From positions 1-8,353 of the forward strand of contig JAIFNK010000202.1 in NCBI GenBank assembly GCA_020047775.1: DNA of 8,353 nucleotides, in the 5' to 3' direction. The stretch comes from Akkermansia sp. (GTDB taxonomy: Bacteria > Verrucomicrobiota > Verrucomicrobiia > Verrucomicrobiales > Akkermansiaceae). Under the pieces are notes generated by a model that was not told the origin of the DNA, searched no databases, and was given only the letters and a program-made list of their open reading frames with translations. Below are positions 1-6,411 of the stretch, one piece after another; positions within the stretch are counted from its first letter, which is position 1, and each line of letters opens with the position of its first letter. Made by a program: the position numbers and the translations under genes.

Positions 1-2
1 AG

Positions 3-3000
3 ATCACCGGCTCATCCTTGTTCCTCAAAGCCGGCGTGACACTCGATTTCGAAACCAAGACTAGTTACTCCGTCACCGTCAACGTCGATGACACGTCGGT
101 GGGCTCCACGCCGGATGCTTCAGTGAATTTTACGCTCACCGTCACCGACCAGGTGGTGGAAACACCCGCCGTCGCCGCGCTTCTCATCACGGAGGTCAGC
201 CCATGGTCGAGTAGCAACAGCCCGGTCGCCGCCGATTGGTTCGAGGTCACCAACGTGACCGACAATCCGGTGACCGTCACGGACTGGAAGGTCGATGATA
301 GCTCTGCCGCTTTCGCGACCGCGCTGGCTTTGAACGGAATCACCACCATCGCCCCCGGCGAATCGGTGATCTTCGTCGAAGGCACTCTGGCAACCACGGA
401 TGCTTTCAAATCCAACTGGTTCGGAGCCAGCCCGCCTTCCGGCTTGCAAGTGGGTTATTACTCCGGTTCCGGCATCGGCTTGAGCACCGGTGGCGATGGC
501 GTGAACCTCTTCAACGCCGGTGGCACGCTCCAGGCCAGCGTGTCCTTCGGCCCTGCGGACGCGACATCTCCCTATCAGACCTTCGACAACACCGTCGCGC
601 TGAACAATTCCGCCATCTCGCAGCTGAGCGTAGCGGGCGTGAACGGAGCCTTCGTCGCGGCGAACTCCGCAGTGGAGATCGGCTCCCCCGGCTACTCCGC
701 TCCCGGTGTCCTGCGTGTCACCGAAGTGGCTCCTTGGAGCAGTGGCAACAGTCCGGTCGCCGCCGACTGGTTCGAGGTGACTAACAGCGGCGCGAGAGCG
801 GTGAACATCGCCGGTTGGAAAGTGGATGACAGCTCGGAATCGCCCGCTGCCGCCCTCGCCCTCAACGGCATCACCAGCATCGCTCCCGGCGAGTCGGTGA
901 TCTTCATGGAAACCACGGACCTGCCCGGCAAGTCCGCCTTGTTCAAGTCCACTTGGTTCGGCGCGAATCCACCTGCCGGCCTTCAGATCGGAAGCTACTC
1001 GGGCTCGGGCATCGGCCTCAGCACCGGTGGTGACGCGGTGAACCTCTACGACACCACCAGCCCGACTCCGGTGCGCCGCGTGAACGTCTCCTTCGGCATC
1101 GCCCCATCGAGCGCTCCATTCGCCAGCTTCGACAATACGGCTGCCGTCAACGTGGGAGCCGTCACCTTGAAGAGCGTCCCAGGCGTCAACGGTGCCTTCA
1201 TCGCGGCAAACGATCCCAACGAAGTCGGCTCGCCCGGAACGGTTGTTAGCAGCGGGCCGTTGGATTTCGCACTCTGGCTCGCAGGCAAGGGCTACGCCTC
1301 TTTCGGACCCGGCACGGACTCCGACAAGGACGGCGTCACCGACGGCGTCGAGTTCTTCTTCAACCAGAACCCGAACAACGGCGGCGACTTTGGCAACATG
1401 CCCCAGCTTGTCCCTAACGCCGGTGCGATGGAGCTTGGTTTCACGCGCCTGACCAACACCGGTTCCACTACGGGGGAGCTCATGATCTCCAGCGATCTCA
1501 ACACTTGGACTCCGGCGCTCCTCGGCCTCGATTACACCGTGGCCTCAGCGGTCGTGACGGGCGATGAAACCGCCTTCACCTACGCCCTGCCAGGCACCGG
1601 CCCGTCCGCTCCAGGCACCTCGGCCACCTATCTCACACCGAACAGTTCCGATCCTGCCGGAGCTTCGCTCGGTGGCATCCGCGTGGTGAACGAAGGTCTC
1701 GTCGGCGTTGGTCGTCTCAGTGGGGAAAATGTTGATAGCTTCGGTGAAACGCAAGGTGCCGCCTCCGGTCTTTTCATCACCGATTGGCGCCTGGATGCCG
1801 GTCAGCTCAAGGGAACTTTCAATGTTCTTCCGGACCGTGGCTACAACTCCGGCGCGATCTTCTCGAACTATGCCGCCCGCCTCCATCGTGTGACATTCGA
1901 CTTCACCCCTTATTACGGTGTGGGGCCGGTTGCGCAGGGACAAATCGCCCCGACTTACGAGAGCTCCACCAAGTTCACCTATCAGGACGGCGCGACCACC
2001 AAGTTTACCAGCGGCCTTGATGTTACCGCCACCGGCCCGCTCTTCGGCCAGTCCGTCGGCGTGGTCACAGCAGCCAACGGCCCTGGCGGCACGCAGGAAA
2101 GCCTGCTCAGTTTCGATGCGGAAGCTGTGCATCTCTTCAGCGACGGCTCCGGTTTCGTCTCGGATGAATACGGCACTTATATCGCCCGCTTCAATGCTGC
2201 CAAGCAGATCACAGGCATCACCCAGCTTCCGGAGGCGGCCCGCCCGCACAGCCCGGTCGGCACTCTGAACTTCAAGTCCACGATCACCCCGGCTAACGGT
2301 CGCCGCCAGAATCAGGGACTCGAAGGCATGTCCGTGACTCCGGACGGCACCCGTCTCTTCGCCGTCATGCAAAGCGCGCTCGTCCATGACACCAACGGTT
2401 CCCAACAGCAGACCCGCAACCACACCCGCCTGTTCGTTTACGACGTCGCCGGTCCTAACCGTGAGGCGCCGGTGATCATCGGCGAGTATGTCGTGAAGCT
2501 CCCGCAGATCGACCTGAACGGAAACAACTCCGGTCTCGACGGCACTGCCGCCCAATCGGAAATCGTCGCCATCGGCAACAGTTCCTTCCTCATGCTGCCG
2601 CGCGACGGAAACGGCATGGGCAAGGGCACCGTCGATCCGATCGTGTTCAAATCCGTGCAGCTCGTCGATTTCGCCTCCGCCACCAACATCCTCGGCAGCT
2701 ACGACATCGAAGCCGCCAAGGTAAGTCCCTCCGGAGTCCTCGCCCCGGGCGTGAATGCCGCCGCCGCTGCGGAAATCATCAACATGCTCGAACCGACCGA
2801 CCTCGCGAAGTTCGGCCTGAACGCCAATACCAACCCGTCGAATGCAAATACCCTCAACGAGAAAATGGAAGGTATGGCTCTCGCGCCGGATCTATCCACT
2901 CCGCAGGCCAACGACTTCTTCCTGTTCCTCGCGAACGACAACGACTTCCAGTCCTCGAACGTCCAGATGATCGATGCCACCGGATCGCTCGTCAGCTACG

Positions 3001-3107
3001 GTGACGGCCGCCTGAACGCCGGCATCACCAACGACGCGATGTTCTACGCCTACCGCATCACCATCGACGCGGGCGGGAAGAAGTTCTTCCGCTTCGGGGT
3101 CGAGTGA
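3..3107 (+). CDS. Secreted lamin-tail-repeat protein with C-terminal phytase-like domain (5' partial)
   Basis: This is the C-terminal part of a large, probably extracellular protein. The frame is open from base 3 and runs in from the left edge; the TTG at 18 is not a convincing start, because the residues around it (LDFETKTSYSVTVNVDD) are the end of a cadherin-like calcium-binding repeat. Counting from base 18, two lamin-tail (LTD) beta-sandwich domains follow at about residues 54-225 and 231-410, each opening with a TEV.PWSS.NSPVAADWFEVTN pattern. An aspartate-rich loop (DSDKDGVTDG, about 432) leads into a linker. From about 551 to the end is a phytase-like 'esterase-like activity of phytase' propeller: SFDAEAVHLFSDGSGFVSDEYG near 698, NQGLEGMSVTPDG near 765 and EKMEGMALAPD near 948. 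I see no C-terminal sorting signal, and any signal peptide lies outside the window. The substrate is unknown; phosphate-ester hydrolysis is only a family-level guess. The domain calls are firm and the function is not. Confidence 0.85.
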   Translation: MTGSSLFLKAGVTLDFETKTSYSVTVNVDDTSVGSTPDASVNFTLTVTDQVVETPAVAALLITEVSPWSSSNSPVAADWFEVTNVTDNPVTVTDWKVDDSSAAFATALALNGITTIAPGESVIFVEGTLATTDAFKSNWFGASPPSGLQVGYYSGSGIGLSTGGDGVNLFNAGGTLQASVSFGPADATSPYQTFDNTVALNNSAISQLSVAGVNGAFVAANSAVEIGSPGYSAPGVLRVTEVAPWSSGNSPVAADWFEVTNSGARAVNIAGWKVDDSSESPAAALALNGITSIAPGESVIFMETTDLPGKSALFKSTWFGANPPAGLQIGSYSGSGIGLSTGGDAVNLYDTTSPTPVRRVNVSFGIAPSSAPFASFDNTAAVNVGAVTLKSVPGVNGAFIAANDPNEVGSPGTVVSSGPLDFALWLAGKGYASFGPGTDSDKDGVTDGVEFFFNQNPNNGGDFGNMPQLVPNAGAMELGFTRLTNTGSTTGELMISSDLNTWTPALLGLDYTVASAVVTGDETAFTYALPGTGPSAPGTSATYLTPNSSDPAGASLGGIRVVNEGLVGVGRLSGENVDSFGETQGAASGLFITDWRLDAGQLKGTFNVLPDRGYNSGAIFSNYAARLHRVTFDFTPYYGVGPVAQGQIAPTYESSTKFTYQDGATTKFTSGLDVTATGPLFGQSVGVVTAANGPGGTQESLLSFDAEAVHLFSDGSGFVSDEYGTYIARFNAAKQITGITQLPEAARPHSPVGTLNFKSTITPANGRRQNQGLEGMSVTPDGTRLFAVMQSALVHDTNGSQQQTRNHTRLFVYDVAGPNREAPVIIGEYVVKLPQIDLNGNNSGLDGTAAQSEIVAIGNSSFLMLPRDGNGMGKGTVDPIVFKSVQLVDFASATNILGSYDIEAAKVSPSGVLAPGVNAAAAAEIINMLEPTDLAKFGLNANTNPSNANTLNEKMEGMALAPDLSTPQANDFFLFLANDNDFQSSNVQMIDATGSLVSYGDGRLNAGITNDAMFYAYRITIDAGGKKFFRFGVE
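178..1242 (+). repeat. Tandem internal duplication encoding two lamin-tail domains
   Basis: Two direct copies of roughly 530 bp lie head to tail inside the secreted-protein gene, about 178-705 and 709-1242. Matching landmarks are the stretch around CCGGTCGCCGCCGA (near 222 and 751), the STGGDGVNLF / STGGDAVNLY segments, and the closing GVNGAF.AAN....GSPG segments (near 637 and 1184). The copies differ mostly at third codon positions, so this is an old duplication kept under protein-level selection. Confidence 0.85.
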
Positions 3108-3131
3108 CCGATCGTTAGCAGCAGATTCCTC

Positions 3132-3168
3132 AACGGCCTTTCCGATGAACGGAAAGGCCGTTTTCATT
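3132..3168 (+). terminator. Rho-independent terminator of the secreted-protein gene
   Basis: A perfect 12-bp stem (AACGGCCTTTCC at 3132-3143 pairing with GGAAAGGCCGTT at 3151-3162) closes a 7-nt loop and runs into the T-rich TTTTCATT at 3161-3168. It starts 25 nt after the TGA of the upstream gene. The stem also has flanking A and T residues, so some bidirectional activity on transcription arriving from the right is possible. Confidence 0.9.
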
Positions 3169-3211
3169 CCCAAATGAAAGCGATGGGGCAAGCCGGACTG
3201 CCGCATCAACC

Positions 3212-3262
3212 GAAGCGAAACTCGGCAAGGCCGCCGAGATCACCCGCTTCAAGGGGCTCGGC
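3212..3262 (+). pseudogene. Micro-fragment resembling the GyrB/ParE TOPRIM end
   Basis: On the + strand these 17 codons read EAKLGKAAEITRFKGLG. The ITRFKGLG segment is the conserved end of the TOPRIM region in type IIA topoisomerase B subunits (GyrB/ParE), usually continuing GEISP or GEMNP. Here the match stops at base 3262, exactly where homology to the DinD remnant begins on the other strand. Upstream codons do not look like GyrB. I infer a scrap captured at a recombination junction, not a functional gene. The match is from memory of the motif and is short. Confidence 0.45.
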
Positions 3263-3454
3263 GTTCTGAATGACGAGGTAGCAGGTGTATCGCGACATCA
3301 TCACGGTCTTCAGCTTGCGCTGTGCCCCGCTGCCGATCTCGACCATTTCGGTGACCTCACCGAAATGGTCCTCCATCCGCTGGCCGCTGTTGAAACAGGC
3401 GGTGCGGGCGGATTCGATGACGGACTGGAAGTTCCGGTAATCGGCGTATCCGGA
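3254..3454 (-). pseudogene. DinD-like remnant (internal fragment)
   Basis: Read on the minus strand from 3454, this encodes about 67 residues that align without gaps to residues 31-97 of the intact DinD-like protein at 4369-5184, with about 70 percent identity by eye. Shared blocks include MVEIGSGAQR, LKTVMMSRY and CYLVIQNA. The N-terminal 30 residues and everything after residue 97 are missing, and the frame then stops just downstream. Because the copies have diverged by many amino-acid changes, this is not a recent sequencing-scale duplication. It directly follows an AbiEii fragment in another frame, so no single reading frame spans both. It is a dead gene fragment of the second TA-like unit. 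Confidence 0.85.
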
Positions 3455-3605
3455 CCTTCACCTCTCTTTCCAATTCCACGAAATCCGCGATCACCACTTT
3501 CTCCTCGATCACCGGATGGGGAGATTTCGTCACGAGCACGTCGAGCTGCACGCTGTCTTCTTCTCCGGGCCGAAGCGCGGAATCGTAGGTGAGCTTGAAA
3601 TACCT
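3450..3605 (-). pseudogene. AbiEii-like nucleotidyltransferase remnant (middle fragment)
   Basis: The minus-strand frame from about 3605 reads RYFKLTYDSAL, then SVQLDV, then FVELEREVKV. This lines up with residues 110-164 of the intact AbiEii-like protein (RHFKFYYPSAL, SVMLDV, FLEAEREILV), with roughly 35-40 percent identity by eye. The catalytic N-terminus (GGT and D.D motifs) and the C-terminal half are absent. The fragment begins just after the palindrome at 3620-3660 and ends at 3450-3455, where the DinD remnant takes over in another frame. This implies one deletion removing the AbiEii C-terminus and DinD N-terminus, and another removing the AbiEii N-terminus. Its position after the palindrome mirrors the intact unit. 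Confidence 0.75.
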
Positions 3606-3619
3606 GGTCGGTGGGTCAA

Positions 3620-3660
3620 TTAACCAACGTCGCTTTTTTCAAAAAGGTGACGTTGATTAA
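3620..3660. repeat. 41-bp palindrome IR3 at the end of the AbiEi-like gene
   Basis: Half-sites TTAACCAACGTC (3620-3631) and, on the other strand, TTAATCAACGTC (3660-3649) flank a 17-nt spacer containing a T6 run and an A5 run. The stem CAACGTC/GACGTTG is perfect, and TTAA/TTAA pairs outside one mismatch. The element begins exactly at the stop codon of the 250-residue gene and encodes its last residues. It belongs to the same family as the palindromes at 6325-6365 and 6371-6411. It may be an operator, an RNA hairpin or a recombination site. Confidence 0.85.
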
Positions 3661-4372
3661 TTTCGTCAACCCCGAGAATTTCCTGCCATTTTTGTTTCCG
3701 GTTCGTGGCGTAGGCCATCCATTCGGAAATGCAGATTCTGCCTTCCGAGACGACTTTCCGGGCCATTTGGCGGAACTCTTCCCGGTCCATGAGATTCAGC
3801 CGCTCGCTTTCCATGAACAGATCCACCAGCACGGTTTCGATCCGGGAAAAATGCCCTTCCTCGGGCGCTCCAAGCGCTCGCCGCCGGACGACGACAGTGT
3901 TGCCACGGACGGCAAATTGTTCCTTGGCCTTGCCCGTGGGATTCAAGTGGGCGTCGTATCCGGCATCTTTGAGGGTTTCCCACACCGCCTCCAGTGCCTC
4001 GGCATCCACGTTCACGAAGGTTACCCCCTTGCCGATCAAATGGTGCATCCACGGATTCACCTGCGCCGTGGACCAGCAATGGAAATCGAGCAACGGGAAC
4101 TTTTTCTCGATGAGCCGCACGAGCTTTGAACACGTGGACGAATCCAGCTTCACCGGCTCGGAAAGGGGGGAATACCAACCGCGCCCGGCGTCGTGGATTA
4201 TGCACTGTTTCACGGCCTGATTGACGTAAACAGACAACGAGGATCTCTTCAACGCGAGTCCCGTCACGTCTGCGGCGTTTTGGATGGAGTCGCGGGAAAA
4301 GTAGGCGCTGCGTTCCTTGAGACTGCCGAGGACTTGCTCGAAGAATTGTTGTTTGGCGGTCATGGGACTCAC
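3620..4372 (-). CDS. AbiEi-like winged-helix protein, probable DUF6577 family
   Basis: A 250-residue protein. Residues about 10-70 look like a winged helix: helices around LKERSAYFSRDSIQNAA and LSVYVNQAVKQ, then a wing IIHDAGRGWYSPLSEP, the pattern of AbiEi antitoxin N-termini. Residues 78-118 hold a very conserved patch (CSKLVR, FPLLDF, WSTAQVNPWMHHL), followed by an alpha/beta region and an acidic helical tail. It is paralogous over nearly its full length to the C-terminal domain of the 649-codon gene at 6404-8353, which strengthens the call. The GTG start at 4372 overlaps the DinD stop as GTGA, suggesting translational coupling; an ATG at 4363 is an alternative. The last 13 codons and stop lie inside a 41-bp palindrome. 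The likely role is an antitoxin or transcriptional repressor of the neighbouring AbiEii-like toxin. The family name is from memory; the DNA-binding role is inferred. Confidence 0.75.
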   Translation of the reverse strand: MSPMTAKQQFFEQVLGSLKERSAYFSRDSIQNAADVTGLALKRSSLSVYVNQAVKQCIIHDAGRGWYSPLSEPVKLDSSTCSKLVRLIEKKFPLLDFHCWSTAQVNPWMHHLIGKGVTFVNVDAEALEAVWETLKDAGYDAHLNPTGKAKEQFAVRGNTVVVRRRALGAPEEGHFSRIETVLVDLFMESERLNLMDREEFRQMARKVVSEGRICISEWMAYATNRKQKWQEILGVDEINQRHLFEKSDVG

Positions 4373-5184
4373 TGTTTTGGCTTCTTCAGCGCCTTGCGGA
4401 CCTTGGATTCCAGCTTCTTGATGCTCTCCGCCGGGGGCAGCGCTTCCGGCATGGTGCCGCCGAGTTCCTGGATTGTTTGGCGGACTTTGGCTCCGACTTC
4501 GCGGTGGGCTTTGTTCGCCTTGTCTTTGCCGGTGATTTTTTCACGACGGAGCTTGTCCTCGGCTTGGGTGGCGCGGAAGAGATTCGCCGCCAGTTCGGTG
4601 CTGCCCATGTGGTCGAGGATCTGCTCGCCCTTTTTCAGGCCCTTGTGGCGGTGGATGTCCTGTGCGCCCAAGCCGCCGTAGAGTCCCATGTAGCCGTGGT
4701 TTTGGAAAATGGCGTAATCGCGGGACTCAATAACGCCCGCACCTTTCGCCGCATCGGCAAGTTGGCTGTTGTGGGTGCGGAGGTCGGAGCGGATGGCAAG
4801 GCGGCGCTGTTCTTCCAGTTCCTCATCGCTCAATTCCTGCCGCCGCGTCTGGATGGCGAAGTAGGTCTGCCCCTGTGCCACGATTTCCTTGGCCGGATCC
4901 GCGTTCTGGATGACGAGGTAGCAGGCGTAGCGCGACATCATCACGGTCTTGAGCGAGCGCTGCGCCCCGCTGCCAATTTCGACCATTTGGTCGGACCCGA
5001 CGAAATGGTCTTCGATCCGCTGCCCGCTGTTGATGCAGGCGGTTTTGGCCTTTCCGATGACGGCTTCAAAGTGCCGGTAATTCACGTAGCCAAGGACCTT
5101 GGCGAAGTCCCGGCTGGACCAGAACTCGTTGCCCGCCGGGTTCGTCCGGCGGATCGCTTCGAAGGGGGTGATTTCCTGGCTCAT
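4369..5184 (-). CDS. dinD: DinD-like (damage-inducible protein D family) protein
   Basis: A 271-residue protein, close to the length of E. coli DinD. The N-terminus (FEAIRRTNPAGNEFWSSRDF, then LGYVNYRHFEAVIGKAKTAC) is the DinD/BRO-like start, followed by GSGAQRSLKTVMMSRYACYL, VIQNADPAKEIVA and QGQTYFAIQTRRQEL, which are family hallmarks. The C-terminal third is charged and helical (residues about 120-150 and 250-271). In E. coli dinD is SOS-induced and has been reported to restrain RecA; here that role is only inferred. It sits between an AbiEii-like toxin (22-nt gap upstream) and an AbiEi-like gene whose GTG overlaps its TGA, so it is inside an operon and has no obvious LexA box of its own. 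I see no strong Shine-Dalgarno before the ATG. A second, broken copy lies at 3254-3454. Confidence 0.85.
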   Translation of the reverse strand: MSQEITPFEAIRRTNPAGNEFWSSRDFAKVLGYVNYRHFEAVIGKAKTACINSGQRIEDHFVGSDQMVEIGSGAQRSLKTVMMSRYACYLVIQNADPAKEIVAQGQTYFAIQTRRQELSDEELEEQRRLAIRSDLRTHNSQLADAAKGAGVIESRDYAIFQNHGYMGLYGGLGAQDIHRHKGLKKGEQILDHMGSTELAANLFRATQAEDKLRREKITGKDKANKAHREVGAKVRQTIQELGGTMPEALPPAESIKKLESKVRKALKKPKQ

Positions 5185-5206
5185 GGCGGTTCTTGATTTG
5201 AGTGAT

Positions 5207-6313
5207 TCATTTCACTGCGATTCCCAACAACGCTGCGGATTTCAGCCAGTAGTGATAGGCTTCCGGATTCACCTGCCTCAGACCGTCCGCCCAATCCCAA
5301 GGCGTATTGTTGAAAGAGGCTTTGCGCAGGGTTTCGATTTGCTCTCTGCTCCCTGTGTATCGCAGCGCCTCGAAATCGATGGTTACGCCCGTTTTGAGAT
5401 GCGCTGCCAGAGCGGTGGTTCGGGCGGCCATGGTGCGGAAATCCTGTTCGCTGAATTTGCGGGTGAGGTGGCCACGCATTCCGAGGTAGCCGTCCCGCAA
5501 TAAGGGATGGTTGGGAAAGGTGTTTTGGACCTTTGGCTTGAGTGGACTGGCAGCGATGCAGTTGGCGATGGTGTCATCCAAGGTCGCTTCCCGGGAATGG
5601 ATGCCTCCGCGATAGCCCGCCTCCTGAGCTTGTGCCCGGTCATACGTTTCCAGGACGTCGAAACCGTTCCCGGCGTGCCCGAACAACATGCCCACATCGA
5701 AAAGCTGCTTCACGACTTGGACGACATCGCCGGGAGTGCCCTCTTTCGTCCGCAAGGGCACTCCGGTGGTCGTCGGTGCGAATGCCGTCAGCTTGTCCGC
5801 CAGGAGACTGTCCAGTGTGGGCAATTGAACCAGGATTTCCCTTTCCGCTTCCAGAAATCCGGTGGTAATGGGCTTGGATTCGAGCTTGTGGATCAGGTTG
5901 TTCTCCTCGACCACGTCCAGCATCACGCTCGGTGGAGCGAACTCGCTTAGATTCAGTGCGGAGGGGTAGTAGAACTTGAAATGACGGCGGCGCGGCATTC
6001 GGTCGCCATCCCGGACGGACTCCTCGTGACCTGTGAAGGGTTTGCGCTTTCCGACTTCTTCCAGCACGTTTTCAAGATCCTTCCCTGTCACCGCGCAGAT
6101 GATGTCGATGTCAATCGAGAGCCGATGAATCTCTGGAAGATGAAGCAGAATGCAGGTTCCACCCCGGAAAACGAAGGGCAGACCAGCCTCTTGAAGGTGC
6201 CCTAGCAGGGTCAGGGCATAAACGCACTTTTCGAGAATTTGCGGGGCACAGCCGCCCATGGTTCTCGCCTGTCTTTTCAGCCAGTCCTGTTCAAATGCGT
6301 GTTTTGGAAGCAT
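5207..6313 (-). CDS. AbiEii/AbiGii-type nucleotidyltransferase (putative TA toxin)
   Basis: A 368-residue protein of the AbiEii toxin family, a minimal nucleotidyltransferase fold. Visible motifs are FRGGTCILLHL (GGT at residues 51-53) and HRLSIDIDII (D68 and D70, the usual metal-binding pair), then LLADKLTAF (K174) and an aspartate-containing helix around 196-208. The C-terminal region (about 210-368) is helical and ends WADGLRQVNPEAYHYWLKSA. Known type IV TA toxins of this family transfer nucleotides, in some cases to tRNA; the substrate here is unknown. The ATG at 6313 lies 48 nt from palindrome IR2 and 11 nt from IR1, with no clear Shine-Dalgarno, so expression is likely governed from that intergenic region. 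DinD follows after 22 nt. The family is clear; the toxin function is inferred from kinship and context. Confidence 0.85.
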   Translation of the reverse strand: MLPKHAFEQDWLKRQARTMGGCAPQILEKCVYALTLLGHLQEAGLPFVFRGGTCILLHLPEIHRLSIDIDIICAVTGKDLENVLEEVGKRKPFTGHEESVRDGDRMPRRRHFKFYYPSALNLSEFAPPSVMLDVVEENNLIHKLESKPITTGFLEAEREILVQLPTLDSLLADKLTAFAPTTTGVPLRTKEGTPGDVVQVVKQLFDVGMLFGHAGNGFDVLETYDRAQAQEAGYRGGIHSREATLDDTIANCIAASPLKPKVQNTFPNHPLLRDGYLGMRGHLTRKFSEQDFRTMAARTTALAAHLKTGVTIDFEALRYTGSREQIETLRKASFNNTPWDWADGLRQVNPEAYHYWLKSAALLGIAVK

Positions 6314-6403
6314 TTTTGAGTTGGTTAATTAGCGCCGGTTTTTCCGATTTTCCGGCGTTGGCTAATCGAGTTAATCAACGCCACATTTTTCATTGTTGTG
6401 GCG
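6314..6403 (-). promoter_or_regulatory. Putative control region of the AbiEii-DinD-AbiEi-like operon
   Basis: This 90-bp gap between the fusion gene's stop and the AbiEii start is almost entirely filled by two adjacent 41-bp palindromes separated by 5 bp. Their position just before the toxin start is where type IV TA antitoxins of the AbiEi class bind. I cannot point to a convincing -35/-10 pair, and transcription could also come through from the fusion gene. Regulatory function is inferred from position and symmetry. Confidence 0.45.
6325..6365. repeat. 41-bp palindrome IR1 upstream of AbiEii
   Basis: Half-sites TTAATTAGCGCC (6325-6336) and, on the other strand, TTAGCCAACGCC (6365-6354) flank a 17-nt spacer with a T5 run. 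The perfect stem core is CGCCGG/CCGGCG. Each half-site differs from the consensus TTAATCAACGYC at two positions. It ends 11 nt before the AbiEii start codon. Confidence 0.75.
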
Positions 6404-6411
6404 TTACTTAA
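6371..6411. repeat. 41-bp palindrome IR2 overlapping the stop of the fusion gene
   Basis: Half-sites TTAATCAACGCC (6371-6382) and, on the other strand, TTAAGTAACGCC (6411-6400) flank a 17-nt spacer with a T5 run. A perfect 9-bp stem AACGCCACA/TGTGGCGTT is followed, after two mismatches, by TTAA/TTAA. The TAA stop of the fusion gene lies within the element. Confidence 0.85.

Noticed and set aside
18..20. TTG at 18 as the true start of the secreted protein
   Set aside because: The frame is open to the window edge and residues on both sides belong to a cadherin-like repeat, so the gene is cut by the window.
1545..2555. A 336-codon minus-strand open frame antisense to the secreted-protein gene
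   Set aside because: It is a high-GC shadow: the + strand frame carries clear phytase-like motifs throughout, and the antisense product has no recognisable domain and an unnatural Arg/Gly/Val-rich composition.
3620..3660. IR3 as an ordinary Rho-independent terminator
   Set aside because: In the direction of transcription no U-run follows the stem; the T and A runs lie inside the spacer, and the same element recurs upstream of a gene.
3611..4129. A 172-codon + strand open frame opposite the AbiEi-like gene
   Set aside because: It is the antisense of a minus-strand gene confirmed by a full-length paralogue; the + strand product matches nothing I recognise.
4477..5196. A 239-codon + strand open frame opposite the DinD-like gene
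   Set aside because: The minus strand has an unmistakable DinD-family protein with a conserved paralogue fragment; the + strand product is its mirror with no family resemblance.
6325..6411. The palindromes as integron attC sites
   Set aside because: At 41 bp they are shorter than usual attC sites, their ends do not fit the RYYYAAC/GTTRRRY core, and the genes are not single-ORF cassettes with an integrase nearby.
6325..6411. A short CRISPR array
   Set aside because: Only two adjacent units separated by 5 bp, each a palindrome rather than a repeat with unique spacers, and no cas genes in the window.
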